DNA of 64,000 nucleotides, taken from contig CANMTD010000006.1 in the NCBI GenBank assembly GCA_947500775.1, positions 174,603-238,602 on the forward strand. The letters run 5' to 3'. This document shows, piece after piece, positions 24,901-29,199 of this stretch; the first letter of the stretch is position 1; every line of letters starts with the position of its first letter. A program made the translations under genes and the position numbers. The notes beneath the pieces were generated by a model that was not told where the DNA came from, did no database searches, and saw only the letters and a list, made by a program, of their open reading frames with translations. The DNA comes from an uncultured Paracoccaceae bacterium (GTDB taxonomy: Bacteria; Pseudomonadota; Alphaproteobacteria; Rhodobacterales; Rhodobacteraceae).

Positions 24901-27900
24901 CGTCCACAGTCTCGGTCAGAACCGGGGTCAGTTCGCGGGTCAGCGGTTGGCCGAACCCCCATTGCCCCAGCGCATCGCCGGACAGCGCACGTATCTCTTT
25001 CAGATCGGGGTTCACCATTGTCGCCGCGGCTGCGACGGTCTTTTCCGCAATGTCGAAATCGTTCGACATCGCGATCGCAAAATCCGTGACCTCTCCCAGG
25101 CCGCGGCTGTCGATGATCTTGCCATCCAGCCAGGCCGGTACGCCGTCTTCGCCACGGTAACGCGTGGCGATGTCGTTCATTTCAAAGATCGCCTCGAAGG
25201 CGCGGGTCAGCGTGCCGTCCTCGAACTCCACATCCCCGAATTCCCGCAGGAATGCGCCCTGCGGCGTGGTGTGATTCAGAGCAACCCCGTCGACCGAAAT
25301 CGACTTGATCCCCAGCTCTTCCAGGCTGAACAGCTCGCCCTCGTCCGTTTCGGTATCGCCGTCGATGTCACGCCAGACCTGCAATTCGGAATAGATCAGG
25401 TCGGCCTTGTCGATCTTGCCGTCGCCATTGGCATCGTAAAGCGCCAGTTCCTCGAACCCGAACTGTTCGCGGTTGCCGAACAATTCGTTGATATCATCGA
25501 TGATGCCGTTGGCGTTCTTGTCCAGAACCAGAAACCCGTCATCGCCCGACAGCCACCCGGTCTGTTCGGCAAAAAAGTCACCGTCGACGTCGAAATACAG
25601 ATCACCTGACAGTTCGATCGTCTCGATCCCGTCGCCGTCCAGATCGATGACCAGCGGGTCTTCACCCGATGACCAACGAAAGTTCTTGATCGCCAACGCC
25701 GCAGTCCCGGCAAAGGTCAGAACCGAATCGATCATCGGCAGAAACCGGTTCACCCCGCCCGGAAAACCCGGAATCAACCCCGCGATATAGATCGCCGGAT
25801 GGGTCTGTTTGAAAATCATCCCCATATCGCCGATCAGATCGGTGTTCAGCTCACTGCCGTATTTGAACAGGTTTCCGAGCCCCCCCTGATCCCCTTCGCT
25901 TTCGACTTTGAAGAACGCCCCGCCCCAGAACACGGCGTTGGCCTCATCGAAGTTCTTGAAGACCATCGGACCGGTGTCGGGCAGAAAAGCCTCCAGCAGC
26001 AGATTGCCGACCCGCAGCTCACCGGTTTCGGAGTCGATTTTGTAGACAAAGGTCGGATTGAAGTAGTCAAAGAATATCTTCTGTTTCCAGAAAACCAGCG
26101 AGGCCAGAGCGTTCAGCGGCGCCAGGCTGCTAAGGAAGTTCAGGATCGGCAGATCGGTCGCCCCGCCCACCATCGGAATACCGAAAAACGCCAACCGGTC
26201 GGCCTTGTGCGGATCCCACATGGTGACATCCGGCCACCACCAGATCTTGTCCGAATTCTCGGGCTTGTCCAACGCGTCATGCTCGGCCCATGTCCGGACA
26301 GGCTCACCTTCCTGGATCAGCAGGCCGTCGATGGTGTCCCCGAAAATATGCCCGAACCGCGAGGTGTTAAAAATCCAGTCCCTGCCAAGACCGCCAATGG
26401 TTATGGCCCCCTCACCAAAACCCGTGATGACCCAGTCATCTCCGTCGCCACCATCAAGCCTTAACCGATGTTCTTTTTCCGCAACTGGGCGTTCGTCTTC
26501 AAAACCTTCAGCGGGCGCACTGCCAATTCTTTCACCTTTCTTAATAATGTCTGGCAATAGGCCAATTAGAACGTCGTTGCCCCCAAGACCACGAGCCTCT
26601 CCGGCGCCCAAGTGAAAAATTACATTAGACTCTGAATTTCCCTCAATTTCCGCGACTTCATCGCCAACAACCCAAGACCCGTCGCCGTCAGAAATTTTGG
26701 TTACACCTTCGCCGCCGGCTGTCTTGATTTCCGGCGTCAGGTATTCAAAAACTGGTTGAATGGTGTTTTCAACTACAAAGGTAACGACTTTGGAAATATA
26801 CTCGTAGGCCTTTGTACTCTCAAACCACTCCATTCCGCTGAGCAGAACACTTGCGGTTTTGAAAAACACCCCATCGGGATAAGCCGTCTGATAGTTCTTT
26901 AGAAATTCTTTTAGCGCAGGCCACCCCGATACTGCGCCAAGCACCGCCGCGCCAGCCCAGCCAACCGGCCCTGATATCGCGAACAAACCCCAGACAAGGC
27001 CACCAATACCCGCCGTAACAACAAGCCCAGCAGGCAAAGCTGCCAATATCTCCGGAGTCTTGGACGCAACCCACTGGGCAAAACTCTGGTCAGTCTCAAC
27101 GGTTGCAGCGTCATAGGTAACTTTCAGCGTCAGGGCTGCGATCAAGAAACTGGCAATACTCGCCCGCGCCACTGCCTTACTTTCGGCAGACATGGTGCTG
27201 GACTCATTTACGGCGTCGGCCGCGTTCACCTGCTCTCTTGCAGCCTCAAAGAGCTCTCGAACGCCCTCGCTCGTATTCGGGTCATCCAGGATATCCTGGA
27301 TTTTCTGACGGCTGTCTTCAATAGTTTCGTCGGTGAGTCTTTTATCCGCGTCGGTATGTTCACCTCGCCGCAAAGTCGCAGGAAACAGCTTTTGGTAGTC
27401 AGAGAAGCTCTTTGGTTTTTCTAAATCATCGAGTGTCTCCACGTTTCCGAGAATATTTGACTTCCTTTGTTCAAACTCGGAAGAGCGCTGAAAAGACCTC
27501 AATTCCTCAACAATCGCCCTTTTCTCTGCCTCACTTCCCCCCGCAAAATTCGCGGCGATAGGTAGTTGCTTGCTATGCGTGGCCAACCACTCCGACAAGA
27601 TCTCATCTGGAATCTCGAACGTTGCGCCGAACAAGCGTACAAACTGATTGTTATGGTCGTATAAATCGCGACTGATATCGGACTTTGGATCAAAGTTCGG
27701 GGAGTCAAAATCGATATCCCCTCTCAACCGTTCAGCTAGTTGATAGTCTGCGCGCGACTTAACTCCTTCATACGTTTCATTTTGAGCGATTTCATTCAGA
27801 TACCCATTGAGATCAGTCGGCGTACCATCTGAAAGTTCTAGCTCGCCTGCTAAAACCCGAGGGTCAGTATTGTTAATAACCAGGCTCTTGACCTGCCCTT

Positions 27901-28465
27901 CACCAAACACATCATCCAGCACTTCCTGGTACATGTACCGCATTATGATCGTGTCTTGGTAGTTGAGAAGTTCGACGGCGGCCTGCTTTGCCAACCTCGC
28001 CTTCTGCGTCGGATCACTTTCCGATCGCAATGCCACGTTCAGTTTTCGGTGGAGAGCATCGAGGAACTGATCGCCGTTAAGGCCGCCAGTCAGAACAGCG
28101 TCGAACGCATCAACGTGATTGCCATGGGCGGCGACCTTTTGAATCAGTGAAGACAGAACGCCATTGGTTTTCCGCGCATCTGCCTCGCGGCCATTCCCCG
28201 GAAGAAGAGCCTGATTCGACGGATCTTGGTCTGAAAGTTGAAAATCCACACCTTGTTTATCCAAAGTATCATTGATCAGTTTGACAATGGGAAGATCTTC
28301 ATAATCGTTAAAATCGCTAGTATCGGGATTTCTGACTTTGTTCCCAATCCCGTGCGCCACATCATGCGAGTCTTTATAGGTCGTATTGCCATCCGCATCT
28401 GTGCCACTTCTACGCCACAGAAACATTTGGCTCCAAAGAGGGTTATCTTGGCCGAAACTGATCAT
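3971..28465 (-). CDS. Giant RTX/tandem-95 repeat protein with FrpC-like self-processing module (predicted T1SS toxin or adhesin)
   Basis: About 8,164 residues. In order: residues 1-420 are a soluble region of unknown fold. Hydrophobic segments follow at about 431-446, 472-515, 775-800 and 890-925. At 936-937 there is an Asp-Pro followed by LVIDLDGDGIET and EF-hand-like loops to about 1060, as in the self-processing module of FrpC. About 23 RTX/HCBP-type modules span about 1620-4640. Tandem-95/cadherin-like repeats occupy 4640-5330 and 5838-7990. Dense GGxGxDxL nonapeptides lie at 5330-5742 and 7990-8092, and the last 70 residues look like a T1SS signal. I noticed one Cys (about residue 6870). 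ATG at 28465 is preceded by GGGGGA with 6-base spacing; a TTG lies one codon upstream. The acyltransferase and immunity-like genes just upstream suggest an acylated toxin. A giant surface adhesin is the alternative. Confidence 0.85.
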   Translation of the reverse strand: MISFGQDNPLWSQMFLWRRSGTDADGNTTYKDSHDVAHGIGNKVRNPDTSDFNDYEDLPIVKLINDTLDKQGVDFQLSDQDPSNQALLPGNGREADARKTNGVLSSLIQKVAAHGNHVDAFDAVLTGGLNGDQFLDALHRKLNVALRSESDPTQKARLAKQAAVELLNYQDTIIMRYMYQEVLDDVFGEGQVKSLVINNTDPRVLAGELELSDGTPTDLNGYLNEIAQNETYEGVKSRADYQLAERLRGDIDFDSPNFDPKSDISRDLYDHNNQFVRLFGATFEIPDEILSEWLATHSKQLPIAANFAGGSEAEKRAIVEELRSFQRSSEFEQRKSNILGNVETLDDLEKPKSFSDYQKLFPATLRRGEHTDADKRLTDETIEDSRQKIQDILDDPNTSEGVRELFEAAREQVNAADAVNESSTMSAESKAVARASIASFLIAALTLKVTYDAATVETDQSFAQWVASKTPEILAALPAGLVVTAGIGGLVWGLFAISGPVGWAGAAVLGAVSGWPALKEFLKNYQTAYPDGVFFKTASVLLSGMEWFESTKAYEYISKVVTFVVENTIQPVFEYLTPEIKTAGGEGVTKISDGDGSWVVGDEVAEIEGNSESNVIFHLGAGEARGLGGNDVLIGLLPDIIKKGERIGSAPAEGFEDERPVAEKEHRLRLDGGDGDDWVITGFGEGAITIGGLGRDWIFNTSRFGHIFGDTIDGLLIQEGEPVRTWAEHDALDKPENSDKIWWWPDVTMWDPHKADRLAFFGIPMVGGATDLPILNFLSSLAPLNALASLVFWKQKIFFDYFNPTFVYKIDSETGELRVGNLLLEAFLPDTGPMVFKNFDEANAVFWGGAFFKVESEGDQGGLGNLFKYGSELNTDLIGDMGMIFKQTHPAIYIAGLIPGFPGGVNRFLPMIDSVLTFAGTAALAIKNFRWSSGEDPLVIDLDGDGIETIELSGDLYFDVDGDFFAEQTGWLSGDDGFLVLDKNANGIIDDINELFGNREQFGFEELALYDANGDGKIDKADLIYSELQVWRDIDGDTETDEGELFSLEELGIKSISVDGVALNHTTPQGAFLREFGDVEFEDGTLTRAFEAIFEMNDIATRYRGEDGVPAWLDGKIIDSRGLGEVTDFAIAMSNDFDIAEKTVAAAATMVNPDLKEIRALSGDALGQWGFGQPLTRELTPVLTETVDGVTTLVDRAVYVEDATGGYWTLKSGADVLDGDGAVIVRPTMTDILAQASGANQTWALEQMWSPSTRAEAVTHRDAAPYMGQVVDGRFVVEDYGIQQPDGSWQLASGTDVLDAGGVAIANPTLEDILAQTPPEGREWRAENLGHNPLAGIEVEELGVYFIDGVAVDYTVELTDRDGTFHVWARNLDRALELQHKFGTPRDFNLRNYEIDFDTLDEVGSTDDSHVRVEVMTPAQFNFATRLIGVEFQPALLAGDIDPLTGTITYALNDEGTTNFATDGGFDSGIPDMIDLVGLMMDHYVVSSRAFAVRMALQGGLSRFAAELTYDIDSNTYKATGDRELAPMFEAIFAEAPAGYDEAYDYLAGWNEILWQIYPDYELDGTGNFFEATVSVDQKFLLQMVIPAYEAHPLDVDLPAIMNALSMDETRLVQHGEADTEVTGTNGGDLIYLSAGDQIYTGGRGGDTYVVGSDFGVDIIADVDTGAADELRFTAIKSTEVVAIRDGQDLILTTEGSDDVLTVRNHFLGELNPSFGNSAQETRMSSIVFADGVIWDRVKIAMAVSDPQDSDQVIIGSGDLDVLDGGKGNDVLRGGAGGDFYIFRRGDGQDVIAEDNSGATNPLKAGLDFVQFLGEDLSADDLSLRRYGEGKDLHITLKDEDGNLTDDTIQIVDMFDGLRLNLTGFLSQNVDPALELDYIAPNIIERFLFEDGSSLDFEQVAQRVLDEARTDGEDAIYGFLHANTLDGGAGNDYLVGREGGDTYIYGADYGLDEIKDGDYSVKLFGAPDDYLKFTDDLRWTDFDFLRDGAGDDLTLQVKGTTDGVILTDYLEVAPFQGFINLIEQITFGDGTEWHYTQLLQHYVDIAKTDGDDTIYGFLTADQLDGGLGDDRLEGMGGSDTYIVRVNEGNDTIFDAGGAGDRVKLDGIALADVDISRTGLDLILTHRTTGQVITFEGQYIRDNAQGAAVEVFEFTDRVVDWREINPEDIDRIGTSAGETLEGSNFAEIIDGLGGDDTLIGGSDGDTYRFGIGYGQDVVIDTQVASSWAGREGREVEAQDRIAFGADVTREMVEFTKDGDDLLITLNGHPDSLRIRNQFRDVTDGVEFFDFVNDGTMSIADVEEQLQIEGGNRGDNVITGNPDQPNVLDGRQGDDTLVGGTAEDTYAFGIAYDFDRIEETVDTPGVIDTIVMGQGVRAEDLILRRNGDDLLIDLGNGRDVLTVVGGLADTTVERILFADNSVMTVEDIRDKLTEGTDGNDQLVGFDGRSDVLDGGAGTDALIGGTGDDTYRFGHTSGQDEIIDTGGIDRLEFGLGIEPGHLSFTDEDGDLLITLTDSGDNIVIIGGAAGDVVEVFAFESGLELSMSDIREQLFHAQRMEGSNRIDGGQIDSIWAIMPGTGTDHVTMGSDTVVQLLQGDGMDTLVLPSVVGDARILLPDFTPDQVRVRYGASQDLLLEVPDTGDQIILGRARSVGEIPTLVFGDGTEWRKADLLVALVASEASEFDDLITGTDADEVIEGSTGDDDIQGGRGNDSYVFTRGDGRDVIADSGGAADTLTILGYTSDEVQVLRPVQDRTDIVLRFDGTGDEVTLRYTGTNGDQGVDSVQFSDGTIWTREALFTMSIGEGTALDDVIVGTSGDDVLNGLGGDDSLEGGQGADTYLIGYGHGHDRIDNRDTDDAVDKVILSETLPDQLRLTSDGFDLVLGLPGDSSVTLLGQLGSDTDLHVGLVEFSDGTQWDSARLLTELRVAQKADGFVSGTTAYDVYTHNAGDGSYVIQDYDGSAFSSSRQDLLILADVLESEVSFNRLGNDLIINLPGGEQITIAEHLDGNNYNAIETIRFADDSEITLQGIRDSLAADQLAVDGKYAGAAGFEGYVYRHGDGDIIIHDINTSPYSSSRQDSLTFDGIAEGEVTLRRQGQDAVFEVAGGGSVTLASHFFTDTDFQIETVYFDGGASWNTQQMRDQAVASDAADDGFAAGTGYFENYSYTSGQGALTILDHSSSSYASGRADAMRFTDIASGDVHFARQALDLVITGSAGDSVRIVRHFADDSRNAIETLTFTDVSLSMQGIRDRVAADAKSSGIVTGTNLPEVYRHTQGDGSYAIVDYSNESASSRADRLVLEDVDQADLVVHQDGDDALLILPNGEVLRLVKQFSGNYRDTIETIEFAQEISINAAELQAMITLPDGPDLPAFSNLSFWDGSSDVVTFTAGDGVLILNEPGLPQLGSAYRGVELQGHLLSDAYIFQTSQSIQLRFGNGDAIAFTDAQVLNGIAADDLIEGFISGDELRYWGDTYPGGVDNYQRGDEGDTIFVYDPRGFDSAMVIGDDGGTDRLIFGAFDPEAETFDPYVVAESGAEVWGPNGNTLFEPGPDGNPLLGPAFLERNPDGSPALIPDALPLTNLWGAPVTGPAGEVILVDGLRLVNADGLPLEAEGYPDGVVYPYTMAEADFSTGETVYDADGWPVLLTLDDLGNIDTSDPNAPELTPDNLVLGTLDNGIVMAFGTDPDDGPFGTERYVFLEHQFSANYPEQQIESFQFTDGTVWTAEQLKQALFAQEKAAGLINGTALDDLITHAVGDGEYAISDLGGSADVLHLTDALATDVTVYSQGEHAILSLNGGADAILLHRQFAVGSSTKIETVRFADGEEWSAEDLAALVGVVATQPTFLTGGTEDNSYEVLPGDGQVTLVDDDYRLGDDVVTFPGVTSDQITLTRVNDDLVIHLSGNDRLWIRDQLVADSSGTIERFVFDDTTLTHVDLRQLVIEADKADGLIHGTAHNEVYTHQPGDGSLAITDHTYNGGFDVLDLTAYDADSISVRRLGPDAMLELPNGETIRIHRQFTFDVHDGIERFDFAGGVSWTRDDLRAVLVEQAKPTGAVHGTERDETYVHAQGDGSYVIEDYRYNGGADVLHLTDTLPDEVRLSRNGFDLFVTLPNGDEIRLAGQLERDPHYGIETLRFGDGSEWTRGDLGDHLVAQAKPSGLIQGTEADEAYVHHAGDGSYTILDYRYGGGADSLEFTDLASTDVTVRSFGADAILMLSNGEVIRLSQQLDNNDNHGIESFIFSDGVTWTRAELADIANGAGDSEPVPAATAGADRLIGTDADDVLTALEGDDFVSGGAGNDTYVFRSGDGQDVIRDGGGGTDRVEITGYAAEQISFARNGRDGTDLIITLGDAGDRITITNGMNSSGDDRIETIYLADGDTTLAIGDIRDQILTGAATEGADHITGNSADNTLQGGAGADRLEGHSGDDDYVYAAGDGDDRINDNGNDAGDRLVLLEYNPEDLVWVARTGRNSTDLVLKFSGERDRVTLEGALETGNEGVDVIVFADGTEWTRDTMRVVTLLGAQTVGDDLIEGFDGDDILRGGAGDDMLQGQDGGDTYLISRGNGFDEVLDGGTDGATDRIEFTHFVSSETSVRRLFKGSDTVVFEFATSPADTLTVFNALAADGSGIEEITFSDGVVWTPADILAKIENVAPVAVDDGYFTGTQDSTLTIGADELLRNDFDPDGQSLQIIAVDGGDDGVAQIDADGNIVFTGATGFTGATRMSYTVSDGQNGISTASVDLRIRPLAEARDDDGFTVEEDGSITIRAERLLSNDLDGDRMIVGQVFDPVNGTVSLNSSGDIVFTPTADFNGLARFSYAANTPEGGRAEAIVTLNVTAVNDAPHAVNDGGFQTLEDTPFQIWTGDLLADDVDIDGDPLTVSDVQGNANVAVELTDDGYVLVTPAPFFFGNGSFTYTVADPDGAQSTATVSFYVEPVNNDPEPAGDAVSVDEDDIILIATADLLANDLERDGDPLTIVSAFGARNGWVTLLDNETIEFRSHGNFFGTTQFSYRVDDGQGGQADAVVTVTVNPVNDLPNPSNDYYDHHAALNGLEDEPMVIPLALLLANDTDIEDGGVQFIGTSPGVDGDITYNDDGDIVFTPDPDFWGATTFSYNVRDTDGAVNSADVTIWFENVDDGPPVAVTDVIEVQEDVPTLILFSALTGNDTDIDRDPLRVVGWANRGGFFDKNGTVEFNEDGTGFIFTPNLNVTDSDGFLYAVTDDVFDPVYGLIDIQIVPVPDDPTAIRDNVGATPLDVPLIIRMSDLLENDFDVDEEPVSFAQLLGTSAGVIEQYSDEFAIVRFDAGFTGPVDLTYEIMDPTGLTDEAGIEALVAPEYDGTQTGTDRRDLMIGNGLDEVIAGGLGDDDLYGEGGADILSGNEGDDLIRGGDGDDLIIGGDGGDDIDGGAGHDTVSFEGSNTGVRADLASRLGQGGHAQGDLYTSIEELRGSDYGDQLYGAANADVLEGAGGNDLLVGRGDDDVLKGGEGDDTLEGGLGADVLQGGVGRDTVDYWQSEEGVHVSLATGTAAGGEAEGDSLDSIENLTGSDHADTLDGDGADNILSGGRGDDVLTGGDGDDTLIGGRGADVLRGGAGVDTADYRLSAEGVVIDMADGSAGGGDALGDTFEDIEIVQGSYHDDMITGDAGDNILRGGRGADTLDGGDGFDTLDYSGESDAIAVDLQAGSGSAGAADGDHVTHFEAVIGTNWDDTIQGSDQDDVITGGIGHDTLEGRGGSDSYRFGFGDGTDVVAEAGSDTDTDRVLLHADVEPRDVSIVREGDDLVIELEREVGIVTDSMRVTGHFLGAESGIEQIVFADGTNWDRDQIDALARLGRFNAADDIELFAVEDEVFTFDVARLLENDATEGTEQLEIIGVIPVANGTPTLAPDGTLTFLGDENFNGDAFFDYVVRDPFGRESTARVEVNLAPVNDAPEGNDDGVFYGVEDQPLFISYADLLGNDTDIDGDTLSVTGFDPLFDVDGNPLYAGLRFDLTNGRIKGTDGGWLFEPVPDHFGFAGFTYTLADPDGLTSTAEVELFFTAVNDAPRSGGDNLTLRMDKTNIIDMSEFLGNDSDPEGDAFTFEGVHSVVGGTLVLVENTDASGLVVSRYLEFVADALGTASFQYDLEDEHGARSTHTVEIDVIPLNDPPRANDDGGFEVLEDQVLIIDAADLLANDSDPNGDVLMISAVERFPLNGKVELLEDGRIAFTPRSDYNGNAGFEYTVTDGEYSDTAFVSINVIPANDAPVVRDDVTEGLEDAPITIIPGEIFGNDFDADGDVIFIERVEIMGVLEPSYIKEASGIGLDDSNLPDWLSYDPGTKLLSGEMPKDFDGEITVDVWATMFRFSTILDDIMVANALPTSDDGVIYYREGVLEYARDVMGLETQQEAVAQTLTFGAGDADMLARGIDLDEFFAQQEFARDTHVTGLGLADNLSDEVIAEVTLADGSGLPDWMVFDAETLSVSGIAPVDATLPLELVLTLTLPGTEGDLTHIENLTVDDAAALENGLRFAADLPVVNIGSAGFSVSAAGANGHPLPAWIDFDVDTMSLVTTDIPPAADEGLLRLRVAFTPDMPEGMVLPGDIHLSSDLGFALEFVIDPAVGIDPAVNALLQNTAFFVEQGLFALPNVDPATLLAAKENRADLPDWMGFDAETLRFEGTAPTEYVGAIQARVDVPADGGTPAYAIIQDLVVDPAFETGGAQGVGGTYDAETIDFLRPEDFNGAFAVKYWARDEKDAVSEEPAILVVNVAPQRELPDPVNDSFAGLEDTPITVSVAEILANDVDEDRDPLRVLAFGEPADGTLVVNLAEQVFEAPADLPVLAGGTITATLENGDPLPDYVQSVDPLTGAITATVPLDVFQDLSVTWTIDDGISQASVTGAVCFDGNEGATVTYTPPAGADGVFATEYFVTDDAEGIAQAQVRFDIAPVNDPPVAADDWVNTLEDQAVTIDPALLIANDTDVDNDTLTFVRVLNALNGTVELVDGMIVFTPDVNFFGDASFDYEVTDNLDGSDIGTVTVEVQENNAAPIAGTDSFAGTEDTPLLIADPAMLLANDFDPNAEDTVSFVRIDAAGTEGNAFQRPDGSWQLTPNDNVNGVVVFDYVITDGRIQTTGRIEVDFAPVNDAPTVRDDDGFETLEDTALTITFAELIANDTDVEGDAFSVVEVFDGDNGTVEMVGDTAVFTPRENHFGNAGFHYRVRDAHGAESEGYVSLTVLPANDNPIAVNDLAGMDEDGTLLLDPAQLIANDVDADGDVITFAGFDADPRLSDNGDGTYAFTPLPDAFGTARLWYSVTDGQGGSARAYLDIDIRNTPDAPVAMDDHVSMVEDQVLILPFAALTGNDVDADGEAKTVTGVSGAVGVTVVLDAFNRVVVTPDADLNGPAQFTYTMADITGLQSSATVYLDIDAVNDAPLIATLAPIEGTEDTALSAALPADAFSDVDGDALTISAGMADGSALPDWLSFDGISFTGTPPQDFNGALDLVITADDGTDQTDAPLVLLINAVNDAPVAGADAVNAGDDVVITIPLDQLLANDLDVEGDALTITEVFGGDGFTAALDGLGNLVVTRVPELEGQITVGYRLSDGDLSSAGEVVIDLISANRAPVVLSPGDLSGAEDAAIDITLPAGTVTDPDGDALTVTLARAGGTALPAWLSFDPATLRLTGQPPQDFHGTIALQLTASDGRLTTVEEFALEITPVNDTPILLAPLSDRYVAEDEVFDITLQRSLITDVDGDALSFDVTLENGDPLPDWVSFDAARFALTGQPPQDFSGDLALRLQISDGTAQISDDFTLTVTAVNDAPVLISPLVDVVTDNDGATLATGQPFVIDVQTAAFADPDGDPLAFAAQLADGSALPDWMSFDGVTWSGTAPRAAAGTWEIELRATDGSFEVADSFTMTFEERNALPVAGDDAFAATVPAPILIDVSALLANDSDLDGDALTVVGVGTSDNAQIGFDDGIVSYLADYDFEGEDQFTYTVSDGFDTATATVTVTVDNPYVGEDASGEVETGTNGSDILIGSRGDDLLIGGRGRDLLLGRGGDDYLDGGRGRDILSGGSGDDTLLGGAGNDLLLGGSGNDVIHGGAGRDRLFGGTSSDTFLFETGDGRDTIYGFQASRATRRSFIEGDQLRLSVDGIGSYDDLLGVATDTGGGVLFDFGNGDELFLAGTRLAALDSDQFTLY
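4190..4500 (-). repeat. C-terminal RTX nonapeptide array of the giant protein
   Basis: About ten uninterrupted glycine/aspartate-rich nonapeptides of the form GGxGxDxLx, such as GGSGDDTLLGGAGNDLLLGG, encode a calcium-binding beta-roll of about 100 residues. The unit is followed by a serralysin-type tail ending in Asp-Gln-Phe-Thr-Leu-Tyr at the stop. Beta-rolls of this type fold on contact with external calcium and mark T1SS substrates. Confidence 0.9.
4500..10950 (-). repeat. Tandem-95 / cadherin-like and Ig-like repeat block 2
   Basis: About 2,150 residues of tandem beta-sandwich repeats. Most carry the tandem-95 pattern of a short EDxxL segment, an LLANDxDxDGDxL calcium-type loop, then FTPxxxxxGxxxFxYxVxD. 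Near the downstream end (nt 5000-6300) several units are instead of the putative-Ig (He_PIG) kind, with LPDWLSFD and a Gly-x-Pro-Pro-x-Asp-Phe-x-Gly motif. These form the extended stalk seen in giant bacterial surface and secreted proteins. Confidence 0.85.
11240..12480 (-). repeat. Internal RTX nonapeptide block
   Basis: About 410 residues with several clusters of GGxGxDxL nonapeptides, for example GGRGDDVLTGGDGDDTLIGG. The clusters are separated by spacers of the type GVDTADYRLSAEGVVIDM. The block splits the two tandem-95 stalks. The arrangement is that of hemolysin-type calcium-binding repeats and is followed by one HCBP-related module. Confidence 0.88.
12480..14540 (-). repeat. Tandem-95 / cadherin-like repeat block 1
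   Basis: About 690 residues containing several units of roughly 95 residues. Each has an EDxxxxI start, a loop such as LLANDLERDGDPLTIV and a closing SYxVxDGxGG strand. It joins the RTX/HCBP modules at a short VAPVAVDDGY linker. Confidence 0.82.
14540..23640 (-). repeat. Array of about 23 RTX/HCBP-related modules
   Basis: Each module is 100-150 residues. It has an entry motif (G-T-x-x-D-D), usually one or two RTX nonapeptides, a DTYxFxxGDGxDxIxD strand, a DLxIxL hairpin and a closing IExIxFxDGTxW followed by a helix. This is the pattern of hemolysin-type calcium-binding domains joined to the HCBP-related domain (PF06594). I counted 23 units by eye. About ten central ones (nt 15715-19690) are a variant without classical nonapeptides. 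Confidence 0.8.
25655..25660 (-). other. Candidate Asp-Pro autocleavage site of the FrpC-like module
   Basis: Codons for Asp936 and Pro937 lie in the context SSGEDPLVIDLDGDGIET. In FrpC of Neisseria meningitidis a calcium-activated self-processing module cuts an Asp-Pro bond that precedes the same PLxxDLDGDGIET segment. The EF-hand-like loops that follow (DVDGDFFAE, DKNANGIIDD, DANGDGKID, DIDGDTETDE) match that module. Cleavage would release a fragment of about 936 residues from the remaining 7,200. Confidence 0.6.
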
Positions 28466-28503
28466 CAAAAATCCCCCAAAATACTACTTGTTACGAATTT
28501 CTA

Positions 28504-29199
28504 CTAGACGACCGGATGAGGGCCGACTGCTTTGACCCCGACCACCCCCGCGGCCTCGAAGGCTCGTTTCAGGCGATCCGACATAAAAATCTGTCCGGAA
28601 TGCTCGCCATCGCAGAACAAGTCTCGGTCGCCGATTTTATCCGCGCGAAAAACGGGCGCCCAAGTATCGGAGCGCTGTGTCTGATCAAACATCATCGCTG
28701 GCCGATCTGAATGCGGGTTGGTCCATTCAGGTCCCTCGGGATAGGGCAGCATCGGCGGGTTGGTGCGATCCGCATCCAGGGCAAAAATCCGATGGCCAGG
28801 GGCGAACCAGAAATAGTCGCGCTCAATCGCACCGCCCTTGGCATCCTCGACCTGTACCGGAACAAACTGATGCACGCCGGGATCATGCGCCTCGACCACG
28901 TCGCGGAAGGCGGCGGAAGCGAGTTGATAGCCGCCCATTTGCTGTGTGTAGTCCTTGTAATACGCTGGCCTGTCTTTACGGCATCCTATGGCCTTGACGC
29001 TCAGGCGCGTGGGCAACTTCGCCGTGTCCATATGCCGCCCAGAGCTCCAATATTCAGTGATCGGTATTGGCCAATGTCCAATATCCACACTCAGATCGAC
29101 GGGCGTTACGTTCCTCAGATCACCATCCAGTGGCTGGATATCCCATCCGCACCCCTTCAGCTCATCCTCTGGAAAGGTTGCTCTTAGCGACCAGATCAT
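28504..29199 (-). CDS. Imm11/DUF1629-like predicted immunity protein, copy A
   Basis: This 231-residue cytoplasmic protein has no signal peptide or membrane segment. The middle DPGVHQFVPVQVED, the Tyr-Phe-Trp-Phe-Ala-Pro strand and the late QIFMSDRLKRAFEAAGVVGV fit the Imm11 (DUF1629) family of predicted immunity proteins of polymorphic toxin systems. Its start overlaps the acyltransferase stop as ATGA and its stop is 38 bases before the giant RTX gene, so it should be translated just before the toxin. A near copy of equal length lies at 32178-32873. Immunity to the giant protein is inference from family and position. A regulatory or chaperone role is possible. Confidence 0.7.
   Translation of the reverse strand: MIWSLRATFPEDELKGCGWDIQPLDGDLRNVTPVDLSVDIGHWPIPITEYWSSGRHMDTAKLPTRLSVKAIGCRKDRPAYYKDYTQQMGGYQLASAAFRDVVEAHDPGVHQFVPVQVEDAKGGAIERDYFWFAPGHRIFALDADRTNPPMLPYPEGPEWTNPHSDRPAMMFDQTQRSDTWAPVFRADKIGDRDLFCDGEHSGQIFMSDRLKRAFEAAGVVGVKAVGPHPVV

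Noticed and set aside
28466..28468. TTG as start of the giant RTX gene, one codon before the ATG
   Set aside because: The GGGGGA ribosome site would be only 3 bases away. ATG at 28465 has 6-base spacing, and the duplicate start at 32139 has the same arrangement.
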